Of a stretch of 9,024 bases of DNA, positions 1 through 5,884 are shown one piece after another. The translations under genes and the position numbers were made by a program. Each line of letters starts with the position of its first letter. Position 1 is the stretch's first letter. Location of the stretch: NCBI GenBank assembly GCA_030037185.1, contig JASHRR010000880.1:1-9024 (forward strand), read 5' to 3'. The notes under the pieces are model-generated. The model made no database searches. It was not told the origin of the DNA and was given only the letters and a program-made list of their open reading frames with translations. The stretch comes from Xanthobacteraceae bacterium (GTDB taxonomy: Bacteria > Pseudomonadota > Alphaproteobacteria > Rhizobiales > Xanthobacteraceae).

Positions 1-548
1 GGCGCCGCGGTGAGCTGGAGGTCGGGCTGGCCGTCGGCCATGTTGGTTTCCCAGACGACCTTGCCGGTCTCCTTGTCGGTGGCAATGACGCGTGCCGGAT
101 AGCTGGCGACGCTGATGACCAAATTTCCCCACAACGCCGCTCCGCGGTTCGCGAACGGCGTCTTCTCCTGCCCGGGATCCATGCGCCACACGATCCGGCC
201 CATGTCGCCCGAACGCCCGTCGATCTTGTAGACCACGCCCCATTGATCGACGACGTAGAGAAACCCGTCGTCGGCGAGCGGGGTCGCTTCGAGATTCTCG
301 TTTGCGGCCGTGCCGCCGATCGCAACCGCGTAGGCCAGCCTCAGACGCTTGATATTGGACGTGTTGATGCGATCGAGCGGCGAATAGCGCTGCGCGTCGT
401 AGGTGCGGTGATTGATCAGCCAGTTGCCCGGCTCCGGGTTGACAAGCCGCGCCGGCGTCACCTCCGCCGCGACGGCCGGAGCGATTGCGAACAGTATGGC
501 GCCTGCGAGCAAGACGGTGCGCAGGGAACCGTGGTGATACAGAGGCAT
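1..548 (-). CDS. PQQ-dependent dehydrogenase (methanol/ethanol type), N-terminal part, runs off the left edge
   Basis: This is the first 182 codons of a probable periplasmic quinoprotein dehydrogenase that oxidises alcohols or similar substrates with pyrroloquinoline quinone (PQQ). Seen: an N-terminal signal peptide (about residues 1-28, hydrophobic TVLLAGAILFAIAPAVAA, likely cut after AVAA). It is followed by the family's opening blade, with RYSPLDRINTSNIKRLRLAY at about 54-73, EATPL at 87-91 and DGFLYVV at 94-100. The family places a PQQ-contacting Glu in the EATPL segment. RGAALWGN at 135-142 matches the conserved RG(V/A)xxWG stretch, and ATDKETGKVVWE at 156-167 is a typical beta-propeller tryptophan-docking motif. 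The ATG at 548 is preceded by a purine-rich GAGGGAGAG ribosome site. Family members are about 550-700 residues, so most of the gene, including the catalytic Asp region and any cytochrome domain, lies outside the window. It reads in the same direction as the two broken ABM genes upstream and may once have been co-transcribed with them. Substrate cannot be told from this part. Confidence 0.9.
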   Translation of the reverse strand, partial: MPLYHHGSLRTVLLAGAILFAIAPAVAAEVTPARLVNPEPGNWLINHRTYDAQRYSPLDRINTSNIKRLRLAYAVAIGGTAANENLEATPLADDGFLYVVDQWGVVYKIDGRSGDMGRIVWRMDPGQEKTPFANRGAALWGNLVISVASYPARVIATDKETGKVVWETNMADGQPDLQLTAA

Positions 549-948
549 CTCTTTTCTCTCCCTCGGATTGTGGTCGATGTTGTTGTGAGGCGATGTGCGG
601 CGCGCCATCTTTTCGGCGTCATGGGCGCGCTGTCGTCGCGGCAGCTACGTGTTCCCCCATGCAAGGCGTGGATCGCCGGCACAAGACGCCGAACAAGCGG
701 ATCAACATAGCCGAAATCCGCCGAATGCAGGAAAGCTCGTGGAATTGCGCTATCGTCGCGTTGAGCGACAGCCATCGAGCGCCGATAACCCGAACCCGCT
801 TGCCGCGATCATGCCTCGAAAGGCATCCCTATTGCTCCCAGATGGGCGCGGCTCTGCCGCTCCGGCACGATGGTGTCGATGCCGTTTCGACCGGGAATAT
901 GCAACCTCGGCCATTTGGAAGGAGACGCAACGCCCAACGACAATCCAT
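549..948. other. 400-base stretch with no assignable gene
   Basis: This lies between the ATG of the PQQ dehydrogenase and the end of the second broken ABM gene. Open frames exist on both strands, but none has a recognisable motif and they contradict one another. The part next to 548 must hold the leader, and perhaps the promoter, of the dehydrogenase gene; I see no convincing -35/-10 pair. On the minus strand the first bases may be residual 3' sequence of the broken ABM gene, but homology-like reading stops near 975. Confidence 0.5.
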
Positions 949-1450
949 TCATCTAACCAGCCGGAATCCACGTGCTCGACCCTGTAGAGCGCGCTGGGCT
1001 CGATGCGCCGCGCAGGGCTGCAGCATTTTGCGATCCGGTGGGCTGTTCTGGATTTGCTTGAGCGCGCCTTCGAATTCCGACTTGGCGGCGCGCTTATCGT
1101 GGGCTTCGAAGGCCGTCTGGTTGCGCCAGCCTTCGATGATGACGAAGCGATTGGGGCGGCTCGTCTCCGGCAGGACCGTGAACTCCAGATTGGCGCCTTC
1201 GCGGCGGCTCTGGTCGCGATATTTCTTGATGAGTTCAAGGCCTTGCGGCACGGCGCCCGCACCGACATCGAGATAAGTCACGGCAAAAACCGCGTCGGCG
1301 CCGCTTTGGGCTCGCCCGGCCGGCGCGACCGCGACGGCGGCTGCGAAAATGAGGGAGCCGGCGGCAAGACACCCGCACGCACTCCCCCGCGATCACGGGG
1401 GAGGCGGGGGACCAACGAACGCTCGTCGGCCGCTTCGAAATCGCTGTCAT
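949..1450 (-). pseudogene. Broken exported ABM-domain (quinol-monooxygenase-like) protein, second copy
   Basis: This is a remnant of a small exported protein with an antibiotic-biosynthesis-monooxygenase fold (YgiN-like dimeric ferredoxin-type barrel). The best-preserved frame runs below about 1392: a signal-peptide-like stretch (GSLIFAAAVAVAPAGRAQS), then VFAVTYLDVGAGAVPQGLELI, KKYRDQSRREGANLEFTVL and NRFVIIEGWRNQTAFEAHD, which together are the usual strand-helix-strand pattern of the family. That frame has no start codon and meets a TGA at 1393-1395. The natural start is the ATG at 1450, 23 bases past the stop of the upstream ABM gene, with GAAGGA seven bases before it. It begins MTAISKR but is in another frame. 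The frame change coincides with a C5/G5 hairpin repeat at 1382-1403. A further frameshift lies near 1008-1020: the original reading appears to continue as IEPSALYRVEHVDS, which may start another domain, now lost. The frame used here stops at 949-951. Calling it non-functional is inference from the lesions; a short protein from an internal GTG (1281) cannot be excluded. Confidence 0.72.
1382..1403. repeat. Palindromic C5/G5 hairpin repeat at the broken signal peptide
   Basis: Perfect 8-base inverted arms CTCCCCCG (1382-1389) and CGGGGGAG (1396-1403) around a six-base centre CGATCA, followed by a G-rich tail to about 1410. The core TCCCCCG...CGGGGGA is shared with the element at 4769-4786. It lies between the ATG of the second ABM gene and its signal-peptide frame, so it is likely an inserted intergenic-type repeat. 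Elements of this look are common in rhizobial genomes (established in general terms; this particular family not named). Confidence 0.6.
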
Positions 1451-1473
1451 CGCAACGTCCTTCGGCCGGGTCT

Positions 1474-2195
1474 TTAGTCGATCGGCACATCGAGGCGATC
1501 GTCGAACGGCGAGCCGAGCAGCGGCCCACGGTGTCGGGAAACTGGCACGCATAGGCGGAGCTTTCATAGGCGTCGAACGCCTTGCGATCGCGCCAGGCGG
1601 CGAGGAACGTGGTATGGTTCTGCGGCCGCTTGACCGATTTCACCACATCGTAGCGCAGGTTGCCTTCGCCTTTGCGCGCGACTTCCGCCACGGCCTTGGC
1701 GGCCGCGAGAGTCTACTCAAGGCCAGGCGGAAACACGTCAAGATGCAAATGCATATAGACGGTGTCCGGGCCTGTTGCCGCCGTGATGGCCCGACCGCGA
1801 TCGCCTGGTATTCTCGGCGATCGTAGGGAACGCCGGCGATGGGCTTGAGCTTCTCACGCAACGCGACGCTATGGGCGGTCTTTTCGTTGACCTCGTACGC
1901 CGCGCGGTCCTTGCAGCCCTCCTAGATCAAGAAGCGACTGGGCCAATCGACCTCCTGCAGCAGCCTGACCGCCATGTTGCCGGGCTGTTTGAGCGCGTCG
2001 TCGCGATATTGGCGGAGCAGCGCCACCCCTTGTGCTGCCGAGCCCGCCGCGACCTCGAGCGCGGGCTGCGCTCGGGCCGCCGAAGGGGCCGCGACCGCAG
2101 GAAGGCCGCAACAGAGCCGTCAAAACGCGTCCTAACAGGATGCGTCGAGGGACGACATCGAGCGGCGCTTGAGGCCGCTTGCGAACGGCAATCAT
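1474..2195 (-). pseudogene. Broken exported tandem-ABM-domain protein, first copy
   Basis: This is a decayed gene for an exported protein with two ABM domains (the small monooxygenase/dimeric-barrel fold). The ATG at 2195 has a strong GGAGG site seven bases upstream. The start codes a basic, hydrophobic leader (RRILLGRVLTALL) that shifts frame at about 2105-2115 into CGLPAVAAPSAARAQ, the end of a signal peptide. Domain 1 follows (GVALLRQYRDDALKQPGNM, EVDWPSRFLI), then a TAG at 1922-1924, then EGCKDRAAYEVNEKTAHSV and PIAGVPYDRREYQ. A second frameshift lies near 1775-1800. Domain 2 follows: TAATGPDTVYMHLHLDVFPP, a TAG at 1713-1715, AEVARKGEGNLRYDVVKSVK, HTTFLAAWRDRKAFDAYESS. A third shift near 1520-1528 restores PLLGSPFDDRLDVPID and the terminal TAA at 1474-1476. 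Two nonsense changes plus three indels mean it cannot make a full-length product. It is divergent from the hydrolase gene and was probably first in a unit with the second ABM copy and the PQQ dehydrogenase. Confidence 0.82.
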
Positions 2196-2222
2196 AGTGT
2201 TTCCTCCAGCGCCAAACGGGCT

Positions 2223-2258
2223 CTCGAAGGGGAGAATCTCAAACCCTTCCAGTTCGAG
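2223..2258. promoter_or_regulatory. Nested inverted repeat in the divergent spacer (candidate operator or leader hairpin)
   Basis: The 182-bp gap between the two divergent starts contains overlapping dyads: CTCGAA (2223-2228) with TTCGAG (2253-2258), GAAGGG (2226-2231) with CCCTTC (2244-2249), and an inner GAGA-A-TCTC (2232-2240). It sits 28 bases upstream of the broken ABM gene's ATG, so it could be a leader hairpin of that transcript or a regulator site serving both directions. The role is inference; no known operator consensus is recognised. A TTGACT at about 2294 is a possible -35 for the hydrolase, but I see no matching -10. Confidence 0.27.
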
Positions 2259-2377
2259 GGCGGCTTTGAATAGATTTAGATAGCCTACGCAGGTTGACTT
2301 ATGTTGGATAGAGGCGGCACGGCCTGCGAGGGCTGATTTCCGGATCGCAATCTGGCAATCGAAATGGAGATACGAAC

Positions 2378-3703
2378 ATGACGGCACATCCGACACCTGA
2401 GAACAAGGACACCAAAGACCCCGGCGTGTCGCGCCGCGTCTTCATCATGGCGTCGGCGGCGGCCGGGCTTGCGCTCTCGCCAAAAGCCGCACACGCCGCC
2501 GTCGTGCGCACCGATCTTGCGAGCCTTCCCGCCTATGGCAACGGCACGCTGCCGGCCGGTATCCGTTCCCGCGCGGTCACGGGTGTCAACGGCTTGACAG
2601 TGCATATGCTGGAGGCCGGGTTCGAGGAATCCGGCCGGCCAGCAGTGGTGCTGCTGCATGGCTTCCCGGAACTCGCCTATAGCTGGCGCAAGGTGATGCC
2701 GCCGCTGGCTGCAGCCGGTTATCACGTGATCGCGCCCGACCAGCGCGGCTACGGGCGCACCACCGGGTGGGACGATTCCTATGACGCCGATCCGGATTCG
2801 TTTCGCACGCTCAACATGGTGCGAGATGTGATCTCCCTCGTCTATGCGCTCGGCTACAAGCAGGTGGACGCAATCGTCGGACACGATGCGGGCGCGCCGG
2901 TCGCGGCGTGGTCGGCGCTCATTCGGCCCGATATCTTCCGCTCGCTGGCGCTGATGAGTTCGCCCTTCGCGGGTGCACCGAGCCTGCCGTTCAACACGGC
3001 AAACGGCGCCCCACCGCCGCGCCCGTCTCTGAGCGACGACGAGCTCGATGCCGAGTTGGCAAAGCTCGACCGGCCGCGTAAGTATTACCAGAACTATCAG
3101 CGCACCCGCGGAGCCAACGAAAACATGCTGCACGCCCCGCAGGGCCTGCATGCCTTCTTGCGCGCCTATTACCACTACAAGAGTGCTGATTGGAAAGGCA
3201 ATAAGCCGTTTCCGCTCAAGGCGCGCACTGCTGAGGAAATGTCAAAGATTCCCACCTACTACGTGATGGACAAGGACAAGGGGATGGCGGAGACGGTGGC
3301 GGCCGAGATGCCGTCCGCAGCGGAAATCGCAGCATGCAAGTGGCTAACCGACGCCGAACTCGACGTCTATGTGACGGAATACAGCCGCACCGGTTTCACC
3401 GGCGCCCTGCAAGGTTATCGGGTCCGGCGCGGCAGCGATCCCAAGACCATTGCAGAGTTGCAGACCTTCTCGGGCCGCACAATCGACGTGCCGTCGATCT
3501 TCGTCGCCGGCAAGAGCGACTGGGGCGTATATCAGACGCCGGGCGCTGCGGAAACAATGCAGAAGAGCGCCTGCACGCGGATGGTCGGCTTTCATCTGCT
3601 CGACGGCGCCGGACATTGGGTTCAACAGGAACAGCCCGAGCAGGTGCGCGAATTGCTCATCGCCTTCCTGCGCGATCAGCGAGCAGCCTCGGCCAAGCCC
3701 TGA
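2378..3703 (+). CDS. Tat-exported alpha/beta hydrolase, epoxide-hydrolase type
   Basis: This 441-residue protein has a twin-arginine signal: SRRVFI at 18-23, hydrophobic stretch to about 35, cleavage probably after AHA (40). It should therefore act folded in the periplasm or outside. The alpha/beta-hydrolase core shows the oxyanion-hole HGFPE at 94-98, DQRGYGRT at 121-128 and nucleophile elbow GHDAG at 168-172 with Asp170. Asp as nucleophile is typical of epoxide hydrolases and haloalkane dehalogenases rather than esterases. Likely triad partners are Asp381 (GKSDWG) and His413 (GAGHW). The cap (about 200-350) contains YSRTGFTGALQGYR at 335-348, close to the segment that carries the ring-opening Tyr in soluble epoxide hydrolases. 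It is about 100 residues longer than a minimal epoxide hydrolase, owing to the signal and a long cap. The ATG at 2378 follows GGAG by about ten bases and puts the Tat motif in place. It is divergent from the broken ABM gene. Substrate unknown; a dehalogenase is the main alternative, but the cap Tyr region favours epoxides or related esters. Confidence 0.9.
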   Translation: MTAHPTPENKDTKDPGVSRRVFIMASAAAGLALSPKAAHAAVVRTDLASLPAYGNGTLPAGIRSRAVTGVNGLTVHMLEAGFEESGRPAVVLLHGFPELAYSWRKVMPPLAAAGYHVIAPDQRGYGRTTGWDDSYDADPDSFRTLNMVRDVISLVYALGYKQVDAIVGHDAGAPVAAWSALIRPDIFRSLALMSSPFAGAPSLPFNTANGAPPPRPSLSDDELDAELAKLDRPRKYYQNYQRTRGANENMLHAPQGLHAFLRAYYHYKSADWKGNKPFPLKARTAEEMSKIPTYYVMDKDKGMAETVAAEMPSAAEIAACKWLTDAELDVYVTEYSRTGFTGALQGYRVRRGSDPKTIAELQTFSGRTIDVPSIFVAGKSDWGVYQTPGAAETMQKSACTRMVGFHLLDGAGHWVQQEQPEQVRELLIAFLRDQRAASAKP

Positions 3704-3733
3704 AGGTCGAATCGTTAATCCAAGTCCACGCCT

Positions 3734-3763
3734 GCAGCCGGTGGAGCCGCCGGTCCGGCCTGC
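3734..3763. terminator. Possible hairpin between convergent genes
   Basis: GCAGCCGG (3734-3741) can pair with CCGGCCTGC (3755-3763) with one bulged base, in the 79-bp gap between the ends of the hydrolase and the convergent membrane protein. There is no T-run on either side, so intrinsic termination is only a possibility. Confidence 0.25.
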
Positions 3764-3782
3764 GGCCAGCCCGACGGCGCGG

Positions 3783-5534
3783 TCATCTCGCCGATCTCCC
3801 GGCGTCGGCGATCCGTGCGTTCTCGATGCGATAGAGCATGAACTTGTCGCCCGCGAAAACCGGTGCCAGGTGCACCGGATCGGGATTTTCAAAACGGGCG
3901 TCGGTAAAGAGCACGTAGAGGTAATCGTAGTCCGTGGACCAGCGCCGCCAATAGTCGTCGCCGCTCGGACCCCGCTCGGCGACATGCAGCACGCTTTCGA
4001 TGGTTGGCGGGGTGCCGTCCTGGGTGTCGACGCGGTCCCGATAATCGGCACGGACGTGCAGAATCTGCTTGCCCACCACGGTAAACACCGTCGTCACCAG
4101 GGCGGATCGCTCGATGACGGCGAGACAGGCGGCGTGGACGAGGCCGAGATTGCGTACATCATCGCCGCCGTCGGGATCCGCATAGGCGACCATGACCTTG
4201 GCGCCGCGGTCAATCAGATCGACCGACTCGCGAAACAAGGCGGCGCCCGGCGACAGCGCGGCCCAGACGGTCTCGACTTCCAAGACGCGAACGGCCAGAG
4301 GCAGGAACAGAATCGCTACCGCGCCTTGTCTCACGAGGGCATGGTGCCGGCCGAGGCCGCGAAGATCGAGGCGGCGGAGATCGAGATGGGTGCACGCGAT
4401 CACCATGAAGGCAAGCGAGATCGGCAACCGCTGATCGGCCATGTAGGTATCGAAGGCGACGCGTGGCAACGCCGCATACACAGTGGCGCCGACGGCAAGC
4501 AGCACAAATCCGAAGGGGTGGAACCGCAGCGCACGATGGTAAAGCGCGAAGCCGACCACGATCGCCATGACCGCCGCAAGCAGCCAGGCCACGGCGCCGG
4601 AGTAGACATTGATGATATAGAGGAGTCCGTCGATCTTGCCGGCCCACTCAAAGCTGATGTCGCTGCGCAGGCCCCAGGTGGGGCTCATCATCAGCAACGG
4701 CAGCACCGGGAGGAACGGAAGCCCGGCCGCAGCGAAATCGATCAGCCGGGCCGCCGCCCTGCCCGCCCTCCCCCGCATGCGGGGGACGGTCAGGGAGGGG
4801 GAAAACCACAGCCGGTGCAACTCGAACGCCAAGAGACCCAGCCCATAGGCGCCGAGCGCATACAAGTGGCAAAAAAACAGGGCGGCAACGAACGCCGCCG
4901 AGACCACCAGCCGCAATACCAAATGGCGTTCGCGCAATGCGATCCAGGCCACCAGCGCCCACAGCGAAAGCCCGATGCCGGTCACATAATTCATGGTGCC
5001 GACGAGAAAGACGTAATTGTAAAGCAGCGCAAACGCGGCCAGCGGCAGCACCGACCAACGGCCATGCAGCTGCCGGTTGAGCGCGAAGGTGCCCGACATG
5101 ATCAAAACGAAGCTCGCGATCATGTATGCCTGCCCCGCCGTATAGATGCTCATGACCCGCACCAGGACAGGGAGGATCAGGTCCATCATCAGGTTGGGGA
5201 TGACCTCCCAATTCACCTGATAGAAACGGGCGAGGTCGGAGTCGCGGCCGATCGTGGCGATCACGTGCATGCGCGACAGATGATTGATGTAGTCCGAGAT
5301 CGGCGGCAACGGATGAAGCAGAACCGGAACGGCTGCGATGAAGGCGAATAGAACGAACAAGGCGGCAATCTGCCGGCCCGAGAATTCGAGGATCGGTGAT
5401 TCAACACGGTCACATACGGTCGGCAGCTGCGGCCGCCGCGAGGCCGAATCCGCCCTCAGCGTGCCAGTGTCAACGGTGTCAAATGCATCGGTGCCAAAGG
5501 TACGAACGTCAAAGGAATGCGCGTAGTCGACCAT
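3783..5534 (-). CDS. Multi-spanning membrane protein, possibly GT-C-type glycosyltransferase-like, with an in-frame repeat-derived insert
   Basis: This 583-residue integral membrane protein has about ten to twelve hydrophobic segments between residues 55 and 420 and a soluble C-terminal domain of about 160 residues. After the first segment (about 55-75) comes PPISDYINHLSRMH, with Asp81 and His85 in the first outside loop. An acidic/His motif in that place, many helices and a C-terminal soluble domain resemble GT-C glycosyltransferases, but I cannot name the family, so the function is inference. Residues about 245-258 (SPSLTVPRMRGRAG) are coded by a palindromic repeat and lie in a loop. The start is uncertain. 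The frame is open to 5651. An ATG at 5636 has a better GAGG site but adds 34 residues with atypical codon use. The ATG at 5534 was chosen and has only a weak GGAAAT. The true start may be later still, since residues 1-50 are a Thr/Asp-rich, non-membrane tail. The gene is convergent with the hydrolase and its short gap gives no functional link. Confidence 0.75.
   Translation of the reverse strand: MVDYAHSFDVRTFGTDAFDTVDTGTLRADSASRRPQLPTVCDRVESPILEFSGRQIAALFVLFAFIAAVPVLLHPLPPISDYINHLSRMHVIATIGRDSDLARFYQVNWEVIPNLMMDLILPVLVRVMSIYTAGQAYMIASFVLIMSGTFALNRQLHGRWSVLPLAAFALLYNYVFLVGTMNYVTGIGLSLWALVAWIALRERHLVLRLVVSAAFVAALFFCHLYALGAYGLGLLAFELHRLWFSPSLTVPRMRGRAGRAAARLIDFAAAGLPFLPVLPLLMMSPTWGLRSDISFEWAGKIDGLLYIINVYSGAVAWLLAAVMAIVVGFALYHRALRFHPFGFVLLAVGATVYAALPRVAFDTYMADQRLPISLAFMVIACTHLDLRRLDLRGLGRHHALVRQGAVAILFLPLAVRVLEVETVWAALSPGAALFRESVDLIDRGAKVMVAYADPDGGDDVRNLGLVHAACLAVIERSALVTTVFTVVGKQILHVRADYRDRVDTQDGTPPTIESVLHVAERGPSGDDYWRRWSTDYDYLYVLFTDARFENPDPVHLAPVFAGDKFMLYRIENARIADAGRSAR
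4761..4802. repeat. Palindromic C5/G5 repeat read in-frame inside the membrane protein gene
   Basis: The core at 4769-4786 is a perfect 18-base palindrome, TCCCCCGCATGCGGGGGA. Flanks CCCTCCC (4766-4772) and GGGAGGGG (4793-4800) can form outer pairs. Read on the minus strand it codes SPSLTVPRMRGRAG, a Pro/Arg-rich peptide unlike the surrounding hydrophobic sequence. It keeps the frame open. The core is shared with the hairpin at 1382-1403. Confidence 0.65.
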
Positions 5535-5722
5535 CGTCGCTGATTTCCAATAGAACGCACGCCCGCACCCCCTTTCGGGGTCAAGGAAAGGGCCGGACCG
5601 ATTTTGAAAGAATTCCCCCAGGACAACCGCCTGCATAACTGCCTCATTCAAACTGAACGCAGGATGAATGCACGGGCCAGGGCGGATCTCACGATCTTGA
5701 TCGCATTTGAGAGAGAGCGACG

Positions 5723-5884
5723 ATGTCCGATTTCCAGCGCAACAGGCGCAATGACGTCGCGTGCTGCGACTTGGCGTCTACAAAGTGTCGGCGAACCGAC
5801 CAAATGGACGCCAAGGTGTCGCCCGAATTGCAAACAAAATCGCCACACCCCACGCCGCAAGTGTTACCGGCGCCGCGCCCCTAA
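5723..5884 (+). CDS. Possible small protein convergent with the histidine kinase gene
   Basis: This 53-residue open frame (begins MSDFQRNRRNDVACCDLAS, ends LPAPRP) has an ATG at 5723 preceded by a purine run GAGAGAGAG, five bases from the start. Its TAA at 5882-5884 overlaps the stop of the convergent histidine kinase. It has three Cys, no signal peptide and no membrane segment, and a Pro-rich tail. I do not recognise it. It may be a chance frame; the only support is the start site and the lack of any other gene in this spacer. Confidence 0.2.
   Translation: MSDFQRNRRNDVACCDLASTKCRRTDQMDAKVSPELQTKSPHPTPQVLPAPRP

Noticed and set aside
458..775. Minus-strand frame of 105 codons before the PQQ dehydrogenase
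   Set aside because: It overlaps the dehydrogenase signal peptide in another frame. The part upstream shows no motif I can name.
2285..3175. A 296-codon minus-strand frame opposite the hydrolase
   Set aside because: Arg/His-rich shadow of a gene with a full set of alpha/beta-hydrolase motifs.
3450..5351. A 633-codon open frame on the plus strand, overlapping the hydrolase end and the membrane protein gene
   Set aside because: The product is a charged, Arg/Gln/His/Gly-rich sequence without domains, the typical antisense shadow of a GC-rich membrane protein gene. The minus strand has clear hydrophobic segments and motifs.
5567..5581. ACCCC...GGGGT hairpin as a third copy of the palindromic repeat or a terminator
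   Set aside because: Only a five-base stem with a different centre (CTTTC), no T-run, and no match to the TCCCCCG...CGGGGGA core.
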